From positions 55,326 through 119,325 of the forward strand of contig JASANG010000837.1 of NCBI GenBank assembly GCA_030248215.1: DNA of 64,000 nt. Direction: 5' to 3'. Made by a program: the position numbers and the translations under genes. Source of the stretch: Enoplolaimus lenunculus (taxonomy: Eukaryota > Nematoda > Enoplea > Enoplida > Thoracostomopsidae). The first letter of the stretch is position 1, and every line of letters begins with the position of its first letter. Under the pieces are notes generated by a model. The model saw nothing but the letters and a program-made list of their open reading frames with translations. It was not told where the DNA came from and did no database searches. Positions 35,473 through 46,258 of the stretch are shown here, piece by piece.

Positions 35473-35576
35473 TAGCAGTCGAATTTGACTCAAGCGGAGT
35501 TGAATTTGACTCAGTTTGTGTAGTCCCGTAGAACCTATTTCTCGAAAGAGTCAATTTGACACACAATTTTTTGCAA
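35473..35576. mobile_element. Half copy of the GAGTCAAATT palindromic MITE
   Basis: Right half only: GTCGAATTTGACTC words, TTTGTGTAGTCCCGTAGA, CGAAAGAGTCAATTTGACAC and the terminus TTTTTTGCA. It abuts the element at 35577, whose own left end is missing at this junction. Confidence 0.65.
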
Positions 35577-36194
35577 TGGGATATTTATTAGGCCTCTCCA
35601 GAGGGTTCCCCTGTTATACGGTTACGGACTGTTGTTTAATTTTACCCGCCCTACACTGCAAAAAATGGTGAGTCAAATTGACTCTCTCCGAAATAGGCTG
35701 TACGGAACTACACAAACTGAGTCAAATTCGACTCCACCGGAGTCAAATTCTAATCTCTGAGTCGCACGTTTGACTCTGGAGGAGTCGAATTTGACTCAGT
35801 TTGTGTAGTCCCGTAGAGCCTATTTCGGAGAGAGTCAATTTGACTCACAATTTTTTACTGTGTACCCCGCCCTTCGTTACTGAAATATATGCATCTGGTA
35901 TTGCAACTGTCCGTTGAATTAAACGTCTCTTGTATCAAAAAACTTAAACGATAATCGAAGGTAATATATACCCACTAGTGTTCTTTCAAAACTAAAGTAT
36001 GCATTAAAGATGCGAACTCAATTTTATTTGGTGCTGGAGTCATTTATACATCACAAATAGGGATAATTGACATTCATGGACTCTAATCAGGGTTTACGGA
36101 CTCTATCCTCTTACGGACTCATACTAGGTATACGGACTTCTATTGATTGGGACTCAGAATGGGGACCCCACCTTTTGTTCGGGTCACTACAGTA
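35577..36194 (-). mobile_element. MITE (TTATTCGGGTCA family) split by a nested palindromic MITE
   Basis: Internal family blocks run from ATTTATTAGGCCTCTCCAGA to the right terminus TTCGGGTCACTACAG then TA at 36194. The block is interrupted at 35654-35862 by the GAGTCAAATT element; the outer sequence continues correctly after it. The outer left terminus is absent. Confidence 0.85.
35654..35862. mobile_element. Palindromic MITE of GAGTCAAATT blocks, nested, TA-flanked
   Basis: It starts CACTGCAAAAAATGGTGAGT after TA (35652-35653) and ends with TTTTTTACTGTG before TA (35863-35864). The two arms are long inverted copies: GACTCTCTCCGAAATAGGCT on the left and its complement AGCCTATTTCGGAGAGAGTC on the right, meeting near CTCTGAGTCGCACG. 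Other copies: 44052-44256 and a shortened one at 44907-45037. Confidence 0.9.
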
Positions 36195-36624
36195 ACCTAC
36201 ATCAGGTGTATATTTGCAAAGCGATCGATGGTATATCGGTGTAGCATAGCATACGTGCTCCGCTCGCTACTGCTTGGCTTCTGTGTAGCTGCTTCACAGT
36301 AAGCCATGACTTTTATACAATGTATGCATTCTTAATAGTTTTATCGTCACAATCACCTTACTGCCCAATGTACTGGGTTTCAAACAGGAGCATTGTTTCT
36401 ACTAACTGCTCCCATACTCCCAATTGAGGTGATTGTGTTGAATGAGGCGTACATGGGCGTCGGCAGTGCTGCACCAAAAGGATCTCCCAGAAATCAATGG
36501 GAATACCCCGCAAACTCCCATAATCGTTCGAAAGAAATTTTGCAAATGAATGTATATACTACTATATAATGATTGAGTAATATATATGAAGAAAACCTGG
36601 CGAGCGAAACGAGCGTATACATTT
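36195..36624. other. Spacer between the MITE cluster and the mucin-like gene
   Basis: No certain feature. On the minus strand about 36560-36370 is open in more than one frame and could hold a further exon of the mucin-like gene, but I could not fix an acceptor. Confidence 0.35.
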
Positions 36625-37037
36625 TTAACACATGAAGGTTGCAATACAAACTTCTAGTTTCGCGTACCTTCGGCCATACAAATACACCGCAGCCAGAAGG
36701 ACAGTCGCCACCAAACCAAGACTAAGCAGTACCACTGCTATTGAACCAGCACGGTCGTTATCAACTTCTGCCAGTTTCTCGTCAGTATGCGGCGACCACG
36801 AGCTTTCCGATGACGCTATCGTTGTTGAATTTGATTGGCTTGATGTAGTTTGCTCAAACAATGATGTGTTTGCTGTTGTTTGCTCAATCGATGACGTGTT
36901 TGCTGTTGCTTGCTCAAAGATCGTTGATGTTTGCTCAATCGATGACGTTGTTGAGTTTACAGATTGGTTAGTAGTAGTTTCTTGATTCTGATTGGTAGTT
37001 CGCATAGAAGTGCTCCATTCCGTTGTAGGCATTGTTC

Positions 37038-37069
<32 letters not shown>

Positions 37070-37503
37070 TTGGTTGCCAATGTTGATGACCAATGAAGAC
37101 TTGTTGAAGAAACGTTTCCTTCGAATAAATGCGGTTCATTAGGTTGTGTATCATTGAGTTTCGGAACAAGTGTAGTCCCTCGCGACCAGATGGTATTTTT
37201 GGAAAGTGTAGGTTTGCTACTAATAGTTGATGAATGAGGAGTTGTTTGCCCTTCCCCTGCCTCAGTGTACGCAGTGCTGGCGAAAAATACAGAAGTAAAA
37301 CCCGGTTGTACACTGGATGAGGGGGTATATTTTGTGGGATTTACGGACCGCTGAGTAGAACCCGGTTCGCTAGCAATAGTAAACAAAGCAGGGGCTTTGT
37401 CTGCAGTTGAATTAGTACCAACAACGCTGGTTGGTGTACTCTGTGCAAAATTAAACGTTTGCACAATTTGATACAATAGCAATATTTTGATTGGTCTCTT
37501 CAT
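36625..37503 (-). CDS. Mucin-like single-pass type I membrane protein
   Basis: A 292-residue reading frame from the ATG at 37503. Residues about 1-20 (KRPIKILLLYQIVQTFNFAQ) look like a signal peptide. Residues 21-245 are very rich in Thr and Ser with many N-glycosylation sequons and degenerate internal repeats of the type SSIEQTTANTS. A Thr run encoded by ACA/GCA-type repeats lies near residue 145. A hydrophobic span at about 252-276 (SIAVVLLSLGLVATVLLAAV) is followed by GRR, as expected for a membrane anchor with a basic stop-transfer. The short tail may be artefactual: a possible splice donor, AAG-GTACGC, lies directly after YLYGRR, so the real tail may be encoded by another exon. Function is unknown; an O-glycosylated surface or cuticle-associated protein is a fair guess. 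Confidence 0.6.
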
Positions 37504-40500
37504 GACTTAAAAGTGAAAAATCAGGATTAATATATAAATTTGCGAAATTATATTTTTTAACACGATTCCAAATAGCGAAGCGTATTATAATCTAATCAGT
37601 CAATTACATGCTAGCGTATCTGAATTACTATAATTAAATTCGTTTATAAAGATGCAAACAAAAACAAGTGGTATATTTGAACTTCAAGTACCATGCATAC
37701 GCCCCCCATATCGCCTAATTGGGGAACTGCTTCACATCGAAGTGCCTCTCACAAAACATTAAACCTTGATCAAGGCCAGAGCAGCCACCACCATACCCCC
37801 ATTTGGGAGGGCTTCCTAAAACGGCCTCCACCTTAACCAGTTGAAACAAAAACCGCTTAAGTTTTAAAATGCGTCTGGCTTCTCGCTCGCGAATTTAAGG
37901 GTACCCACCCTGGAATTTGGGAAGAGTCCCCATTCGTGCCTGCTCCGGCACCGATTGTGATAAATTTACAGCAGAAACATTTTAATTTTCCTTTAAGTAT
38001 GCAGAAATGCAATGTATCCTTTTAATCACTAAATACTAGCGAGAGTAAATCATCGTGTGTTTGCATTTAGAAAAGTTGTGTCATTGACTATAGGGAACGC
38101 ATCACGCACTTGCCACGCTAAAGACAAACTCCATCCAGTGAAAATCACCCATAATAGCTTGCCATTTTTCATTACGAATATGCTTCAATTGTTCGATTTG
38201 CAATAGAAAAAGTACGAAAATCATCCAAAATCTTAAAAAATCCTGTGCATCCGCTAGTTTACCTTCAAGATTTTAGAAATCATGGTGAATATTTGAATGT
38301 TTTTTACGCTTAGACTTATGCGTTAGGCTTAACCATTTAGGTACGTGCGTATTTGCCATACATTGGCAAAAACTTTATATTTCAATATCCGTTTTTCGTC
38401 TTAATGTTGATAAGCAATTCGTTTCCGTTTTCGTTATTTTTACCATCCGCAAACTCTGGTTTTTTTGTGATGTTTCATAAAACGAAGCGAAAACCAAGTG
38501 TATCACAAACGATGGTTTTAAACAGGAAGATGGAACCCTAAAATACTACAGCGTAGTTCGCTTCTATGTACATGTTTACTTTTACAAGCTGAACAAATAA
38601 GCATAACGCTTAATACTGCCATCAATTTTAACCAATAAATATTATTAACGTGGGAATCGTAAACTGATGGATTGCTTTCGCATAATGATGTGCGTACCGC
38701 TTGCAAAATCATATCCCGAGTAAACAAAAACAAACCAAGCTAAATATTGCTGCAGAATTATGAAAAAATAAAAAGATTTTTCTGAATGATAACAAAATTA
38801 AGCTTAACCGAGATACATTTCATATAAACCATAGTTATTGACTAAGACTAAGCCTAAGCCTAAAACCTAAGCCAAGACGTAAGCATAAGTCTACGCCAAT
38901 TGTGCTTATAAAGCATGACACAATTCAGCTATACAAATTCGTTTTATACACTGGCCCATAACCAGGGGGCCGGGGGCTCAGCCCCCTCTAAAAATTTTGA
39001 CCCCTCTAAAAAATTTCCAACGTTTCTTGTAAGTCATCAGCAGTTCACGCATGAATATTTTCAATATCATCTAGCTGGAGCCTATTACGATTAATAACTA
39101 CTCGATACACCACAGAGTTGCTAGTAGCCGGTTTATTATACGCTGTTTGGTAAACTGTTAAACTCAAGTTCTGAAAGACTATTTTTTGGTATTTTAGCAG
39201 TTATTCGTTTGATTTGAAATATCATACAGTCTGCCCGGTTTTGAAGCTATTATGTTCCGTTACAATTTGCCTACTGTATACCTCGGAACTAAACTGTTCA
39301 TGTAATCAAAGACAGGCAAGAAAAATACGGTAAAACTAATGGTAACTGCGCTTCGAAACCGTGCAAATTACAAAAACAGCAATATCCTATCTAAAAACTT
39401 TCATACTTTAAGCAGATGGTGTACAACGAAAGAGATAGGTCCACTCTCAAAACTTCTGAACAGAAAGCAAAGATCACTTGTAATACGTTTTAGAGTACCA
39501 TTTTAGATGTCAAACACCAAAAAGGTTTTGTTTTACATGCTGTTTTATACCCATTCGAAACGAAATCGTGGTTACGGCCATATAAGCCGCAATAACCGTA
39601 TGAAACATACGACTTAATTGTTTGAGTTGGTGGTTACTGTATAGAACAAGGGCCGTAACAGTAGTATAAGCGTATTCCTAAGGTCTAAGCCTAAGCCTCG
39701 GCCAAAGTGTAACTAAGACTGAATTTAATCATTTGAATTGGTGATGCCGTCAACGATAGCGCAAATTATTAAGTTCAAACTACTGCAACGCCTGTCATAA
39801 ACCATAAAGATCGGTTGTCATAGAAACAGCCAAATAATTATAGTTTAGTATACGTACGGTCGACAATGACAGCTGAAACTACAATGGCATATGGACAACT
39901 ATAAAACCCTCTTAACAGCATAATAGTTGGTGCTGTGGTCATTTCGCCTTTCAAACGTTGAAAGGTCCTGTACAAGTTTGAACTGATCCCAACCTATCTT
40001 GGTTTACTGCTAATTGCTGTACAACGGTGATCCATAATCGAAACAATCAGATTCTACTTAAAGGAGTCTGTTCCTTCATATTTTCACGAATAAATAAATA
40101 TTGAAAAAGTTGCCATTTGGCAAAATGCAACCGGACGTGAAAACTACCGCAGCCGCAACCGGAGCCGAAGGTAAACAAAAGATGTCGGAGCCGGAGGTGA
40201 AGCCAGAGGTGAGGTGCAATTATACTTGGTTAAAAATGTTAAAATAATGTTTAATTAGTTAATTGTAGCAAATATCTGTAATGTGTAGTTACATCGTTTG
40301 GTTTTACGCTTATTTCATACAAAAATCTCGGCATTTTTTTCTCAAAATTGTATCAAATGTTTAAACGAACCGCGACAGATCAGATGCTGCTTAATCAAAT
40401 TCAAAAACGAATTAAGCATGTATTAGGCTTAGCGTGTTAGGCTTTAGGCTTACATTGTACCTATTAAATATATATTTTACTAAAATTTAATTTTATTTAA

Positions 40501-42111
40501 TTCGAGACGAAATATGTTGACGTTGACAACCTATAATCAGTGCAAACACCAATAATTGTTATGCTGCGTTGCTCTACTACTGCTACAAACCGTGTTTATG
40601 CTTCCTTTAAGTAGTGTTTTACTGAACGTTTTGTTTTGCAGCAGAAGTGCAACGTTTCACAGTAACAATTATTATCAACAGTTTTTGATATATACATTTT
40701 TGCTGTTTTTGATGCATAATATCTAATATATATAGTTAGTTAGTTAATGCCAAATCTGATCACTGTAATGTTTAATTTTTTTGCCATTTTGAGAGGTTAT
40801 ACCTGTGTATGAAATAAGAGCCCGGGTTGGGCAAAATAGTATAATGCTTTAGGTATTTTGAAAACATATACCACAGCGAATTTTGAACAAAAGAGCTCCA
40901 CAGAGCGTTGCAATATGTGGAATATATTTCCCTGAAATTTCAAGAAACTCGAAAAACACGCATTTGCAGACGGTAGAATAAACTAAGAATCGGTATTACT
41001 CTTCTGATAATGAATAATATTGGATTTACTTAACATGTAGGGTCATCCGAGAAACTCGCTCGCGAAAAGTCGCGCTCACACTTGATTTCTAGGCAGCAAG
41101 TGTCAAAATATATAGGTAGAATTGGGAAGAAAGTTTGGCAAGTACAAACAACAAAAATATCTAACGCGGTACAGAGCTGTGGAGAAACCCCACGCGTGGC
41201 GAAATGGACCAAGCATTACAATCAGACGCGTTTTTTGTATTGAGTTCCAATAGAAAAGTTCAGCTATGGGAGGAACCGATGATAATCCGATTCCTGGGCC
41301 AGCCCTTGCGCGAGCTACGCCCGTTCTAAACCCGATACTGTAGGCTACAGTACCGGGTTAGAATGCTCAGCGAACCGGCTTACTTGGGACGTAGAATTTT
41401 ACGCGACCAGAAAAACACATCGGCTTTAGTGTCAAACTAAATCTGATCACCAGGAAATAGTGAAATCATAGTAAACCAGTTATGGATGCAGAAATCTGTT
41501 ACTCATAGTCGACTGTGATAGAAACCAAAGAAAATTCAGATGTCGAATTGCAACCAAAACCTCACAGGTGTAAACCGAGGGTAAAGCTAGACGTATTTGT
41601 TGCATTAAAACCCTTTTGAAGAGATACACGCCTGCATTGTATTCGCTTGATGCTTTTTGAAAGTTTGAATAAAAAATGGGTTAATAATTTTTTTCTCAAA
41701 AAGTGATTGGGCAATTGGATCTTGAGCGGAGGCTCCCGACTAAGCAGAAATTTTAAAACAGAGCTGAATTGTATTTTTTGTATTAATTGAAATATAATGG
41801 ATGTTTATTGTGTATTATTTCAGAAATTATAACATACTGACCATATAGTTTTGTACCTGGCGAATCGTTTTTAATTCTCAGACAGACAAGGCATATATGA
41901 TATATGAGTGATCGTAGATTATAAGAGGCGAAGTTTCCATTTCGAACCGTGTCAAAAAATACAAAACACTTTTCGCGTTTTGAAAAAGCACTTTTATATT
42001 GGTGCGAAAATAACCTTTGCATATTACGTTTTAGTTTTGACACGATTCTAACCGTTTTGTGCTTGTCGATTCAGGTTCGCCTCTCGGCACAGAAAAATAT
42101 GGTTGGATTTA
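37504..42111. other. Gene-poor stretch with scattered repeat fragments
   Basis: Visible pieces are: GCCTAA-type runs at about 38849-38890 (TAAGCCTAAGCCTAAAACC) and 39631-39720 (with GGGCCGTAACAGTAGTATAA, part of the GCCTAA MITE); a CAGGGGGCCGGGGGCTCAGC terminus near 38950; a decayed hAT-like fragment at about 40125-40390 (CCGGAGCCGAAGG, GGAGCCGGAGGTGAAG). No exon with recognisable family was found. An open stretch on the minus strand at 38733-38518 has one hydrophobic span but no other support. Confidence 0.4.
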
Positions 42112-42304
42112 CATTAACCCTTTCTCACATGAATATTTCCTATTTCCCCTGAGACCTACTTTTATGCTAGGATTCGAACTCCAGTGATTGGAGTGGGAGG
42201 CGTATACCATCACCACTCAGCTATAGGAGCTTGACGCTCGAGCCCAAGGGGGCTCTCACGTCTTGTGGTGATTTAGTACTATGTATACGTGTTGCTATTG
42301 TTAA
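42112..42304 (-). repeat. tRNA-derived repeat (SINE-like), copy 2
   Basis: Reverse-orientation copy of 2108-2302. The tRNA-like core is 42230-42161 on the minus strand, with CTATAGCTGAGTGGTGATGG as A-box region and GAGTTCGAATCC as B box. It is about 85-90 percent like copy 1 by eye over 190 bp. Confidence 0.6.
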
Positions 42305-42463
42305 ACACGGTGCGATATATACTATTTAACGTGTATACACTGCGCTTAGTTGCCTACAGGCAACTCAATGTGAGAATGGGTTAAGGGTCGATGTCTCTAA
42401 GTACAAAACATTATTTAAGCATTCGTTTTACTTTCAAGTATTTATTTTAATACTGAGCCAGCA

Positions 42464-45400
42464 ATGTGCTTGCTGTATTGTCAACTTCGGCCACAGATTC
42501 TAATCGTAATACAGTTGATATTGTTTGTAATCCTTCTTGGTGCTGCAATCGCGTTTTATAAGCATTTCCACAATTATTATGCAGGATCGATGGCATTAGC
42601 TTCGTGTAAGTTACCATACAAGGGTGGTTGCTGTACTTTTTAAAATGTTTTCCAGTGTGGTCCGTCGCCGTCCGTCGCAGTTCAGAGCCGACCGTCATCG
42701 ATCGGCACCGTAAAAGTCACGATCCGTCGCCGTCTGTCCCGGTGACAAAAGGCGCCGAACGATAAGCATTGCGTCAGCTATAATGCGGCAGGTTACAAGA
42801 GACTAAACAGAAGTCACAAAAATTAAATTCGTCTCCTAAAAACTCTTTGTAAAAACGAAGATATATCCCATCCAAGTAAGCATAAATTTGTAACAAAGAC
42901 AGTACAGAAGGGTCCAGAGTTGGAAGTGGAGCGGCCTGCGACCACATTCCATGCCATCCCGCCCTACAAGCCGTTTTCGCAAATCGTCTCATGACAACTT
43001 CAACAAAAACAATCCACTTCATCTTCGCCACCAAAATAATAGTAAAAAACGAAATAATTATATAGCAGCATTTGAGTGATGTTTATGTTGATGTTCATGT
43101 CAAATTTGTCAACAAAAATTTTATTTCAATTTTCAGGTATAACATCACTTATACTGATATCGTTCTATGTGATTCGCATGTTACTTTATTTTCAATCGCA
43201 CTTGAACCATATTTGGATCTACGTAATGGTTGGACTTATACTGACAATCGGCGGTTTAGCTGCAATGATTACATATTTTGTGTTGGCATTAATTAATCAT
43301 ACAGGTTGGTATAAATACAGATTGGTTTTGGTTACTGCACAGGTATAATAAGCAGGGCGCCGTCGGAATTGAACAAAAACCTGGAATCGAAAGGTGAATA
43401 AATTTTGTCGAACTCGGGACCCGAGGTGAAGTGAAGAAGTACGATAGGCAATAAAAATGCTGAATTCATTTTAATTTTAACAATAATCGGCACGGTCGCC
43501 CGAGAATCAGGTTCCCGCAAACGTTGTGGACCTCTAGACCCGGTGATTCAACCTCCGGTTGCTGCCTGCGATTAGTGTTGGGCATCGGATATTTTTTCAC
43601 ATCCGAATATCCGGCAACTCTTGCCGGATATTTATCCGGATATATCCGCATATCGGAAATTGCGTTTTCTATTTCGAATGTCCGAAACTCGATTTTGCGT
43701 TTTTTGGGTTTCCGAGCTTCAATTTTTGTTTTTAAACACTTGCTTTAACTTGTTGCTCAGAAGGAAGTACCCTGACTCACAAACTGATTGTTATGAGCGT
43801 AAACATACAGTTCTAAAAATCGTTTGTACGACTGCCCCAATAGTTCTGCGTATTCGGTTTAGAAGATTGCTCTGACTCATAAATACTTGCGTTCGCCACC
43901 TGACATCGAGTTGATTTGGTTTGTCTCCGTCTGATTTAAACCACTGCAGCAGAGATTTTATTGAATGTCACCCTTACCTTGAACTATATATACATGAGTC
44001 GTTTTAAGTTCCAAGAAGAAAGAACCACATTGAAATGTACTTACGCTTTTACACTGCAAAAAATGTTTAGCCAAAATCACTCTCTCCGAAATAGGCTCTA
44101 CGGATTTCATGAATTGAGTCAAAATCGACTTCGACAGAGTCAAATTCGACTCTCTGAGTCGCACGTTTGACTCTGGCGGAGTCGAATATAACGTTTGTGT
44201 TGTCTCATAGAGCCTATTTCGGAGAGAGTCAATTTGACTCACCATTTTTTGTAGTGTATTTGTACAAACATCAACCTTGTCATTTTAACTTGTGCCCCGG
44301 TTTCAGCGAGGATCCAGAAATATCTGACTGGACGGCCGACTGGCGAATCTAATGGAATGCAATTTTTCACCAAAAAATTTTCTAAGCGCAAACATTGTAC
44401 TGTATTGACCCGAATAAGAGGGGGGTAATAAGAAGGGGTCTCCATTTTGAGTCCCAATCAATAGGAGTCCGTATCCCTAATAAGAGTCCGTAAGTGGATA
44501 GAGTCCCTAAACCCTAATTAGAGTCCATAAATGTCAATTAACCCTAATTGTAGCACATAAATGACTCCAGGACAAAATAATTTGAGTTCGAAGCTTTAAA
44601 GCCTACTTAAATTTTGAAAATACATTCCTAAGTATAACATTTTATTATCGCTCAAACTATTGAAACGAGACAAATATACATTTAATTCAACGGATAGTTG
44701 CAGTACCGGATATATATCAGTAACGAAGGTCGGCGGAGCGTGGGTTAAAAATAAATAACAGTCCGTAACCGAATAACAAGGGGGGTACCCTCTGGAGATG
44801 CCAAATAAATATCAGTCCCCCTCTTATTCGGGTCAATACAGTACGGCAGGAACCTTATTATTTTATCCGCCCAGCCCTGAATCCGCTAGTTTCGGGATTT
44901 TCACTACACTGCAAGAAATGGTGAGTCAGTCAAATTGACTAAATTTGACTGTGGCGGAGTTGAATTTTGACTCAGTTTGTGTAGTCAGGAAAAGCCTTTT
45001 CGGAGAGAGTCAATTTGACTCACCAGTTTTTGCAGTGTTGACCCTGATATAGTAGGCTTAAGATTCAGACTAATGTTTTCGCTTGAGTTTAGGCTTAAGC
45101 TTTGTTTTAGACTTGTGTTTATTATGCTATATAGGAGGCTTAAACTTAGGAATATTTTGGTTGTTACACCGCTAAAAGGAATAATGGTCCAAATTTTCAG
45201 GACCCGTTCAAAGTTTAATATATCGAAACGTAATGCCAATTTGGCTCCTCACAACCTCGCCTGATCATTTCAATTAAATTTTAATTTTTGAAGACTTGTA
45301 TTGAATATATACTTTCACTTTTCGTGATTTTTCATATAGACTACTGTGGAACCAACAATGTATTCTATAAATTTTTCATGTTTTATTACGCTGAATAGGC

Positions 45401-46258
45401 TTCTTAAACTTAGAATATGTATTGGATGTTACATTGCTAAATGTATTATTGGTCCAAATCTTCAACACCCACTTTTGGCTCCTCGTAACATCCCTGATTT
45501 TTTCAATTAAATTTTAGTTTTTTAAGATTTGAATATATACTTTTTGTGATCTTATGTGGACTACTGCGGAACCAAAAATGTATTTCCAACAGTTCAGTAA
45601 TCTATATTTTTTCATGTACTTATATTACTGTGCAAAAGCGAAGCACTGAGTTGAATTGTGTATTTTTTGCATTGGATGATCGGCTTTAGTGCACCTAATT
45701 CACTACTAAATTTTTAATTACTTTTGATTAAAAACAAAAATTAAGAGTATTAAGAAACTATTTTCATCAAATGAATGAAACTGTTTAGGACCAAGCTTAT
45801 GACAGTATTCAGCAAAATTTATAAGAAAAGAAATGTATTCAATATGATACTGAATTATAAAATACTTTTCTGACTGTAACTATGATTGTAAAAAAGACAA
45901 AAGTTAAACAGCTCTAAATTTTGCAAACAATATACACCGAAAAAGCCAAGCTTTTTTGGTGGTGAAACAACGCAACTTGCCTATACCTATCATTCAACGT
46001 CCATCTACTCTTTCCTGTTTTTGCGTTTAAGGATTTACAAATGATGAAATATATGGTAATAATTACTGGTGTGCGCTCGCAATGTCATTTACCTTGTTCG
46101 TAAAAGCAATACAGCTCACTGCAACTTCCTTTATATACCGCCGTTTACTGATAGCATCACATCTAGCACGAAAATCATTAGACGCTGCAATTGAAAGAAA
46201 TCAAGGCGGTGTGTCATATATCGACAGAACTGATGGAACATCACACAATAAATTTTAG
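42464..46258 (+). CDS. Small four-transmembrane (tetraspan) protein, three exons
   Basis: Exons 42464-42605, 43137-43304 and 46032-46258 join in phase (T+GT gives Cys, then G+GA gives Gly) to 178 residues plus stop. Donors are GTAAGT and GTTGGT; acceptors are TTTTCAG and GTTTAAG. Hydrophobic spans lie at about residues 10-32 (QILIVIQLILFVILLGAAIA), 49-66 (ITSLILISFYVIRMLLYF), 73-98 (WIYVMVGLILTIGGLAAMIT) and 114-137 (NYWCALAMSFTLFVKAIQL). The tail after TM4 is basic then polar (RRLLIASHLARKSLDAAIER). Exon 1 may have a trans- or cis-spliced leader, since GAGCCAG lies just before CA-ATG. Size and layout recall MARVEL-type or claudin-like proteins, but I do not recognise the family. Agreement of phases and the four regular helices argue for a real gene; the GTTGGT donor is the weak point. 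AATAAA overlaps the stop codon. Confidence 0.6.
43351..43570 (+). mobile_element. Decayed hAT-like MITE in intron 2 of the four-TM gene
   Basis: It starts CAGGGCGCCGTCGGAATTGA and ends ACCTCCGGTTGCTGCCTG, resembling degraded CAGGGTGCAACCGG-type ends. No 8-bp duplication is visible. A further GGATATTTATCCGGATATAT block follows at about 43580-43660 and may be the end of another element. Confidence 0.45.
44052..44256. mobile_element. Palindromic MITE of GAGTCAAATT blocks, TA-flanked
   Basis: It starts CACTGCAAAAAATGTTTAGC after TA (44050-44051) and ends ACCATTTTTTGTAGTG before TA (44257-44258). The arms are inverted copies, as at 35654-35862, so the transcript could fold into a long hairpin. 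Confidence 0.85.
44398..44843 (+). mobile_element. Complete TA-flanked MITE, best copy of the TTATTCGGGTCA family
   Basis: It has perfect inverted ends: TACTGTATTGACCCGAATAA on the left and TTATTCGGGTCAATACAGTA on the right, including the TA target bases. Length is about 446 bp. Inner landmarks are repeated GAGTCCGTA/GAGTCCATAA words, CATTCCTAAGTATAACATT, GGATATATATCAGTAACGAA and GTCCGTAACCGAATAACAAG. There is no coding capacity, so it depends on a transposase elsewhere, probably of Tc1/mariner type given the TA target. It lies in intron 2 of the four-TM gene. Confidence 0.9.
44907..45037. mobile_element. Shortened palindromic MITE of GAGTCAAATT blocks
   Basis: It starts CACTGCAAGAAATGGTGAGT and ends CCAGTTTTTGCAGTG. 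About 80 bp of the middle, mostly left arm, is missing compared with 44052-44256. Confidence 0.75.

Noticed and set aside
36957-37313. Minus-strand frame with a glutamine run, which might suggest a polyQ protein.
   Set aside because: It is the alternative frame of the mucin-like gene's threonine codons.
38518-38733. Minus-strand open frame of 71 codons with one hydrophobic span.
   Set aside because: One short span in AT-rich DNA is expected by chance, and no neighbouring exon could be joined to it.
42774-43034. Minus-strand open frame of 86 codons in a GC-richer patch.
   Set aside because: No family is recognised, it is antisense to the intron of the four-TM gene, and no splice sites support it. 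It remains possible but unsupported.
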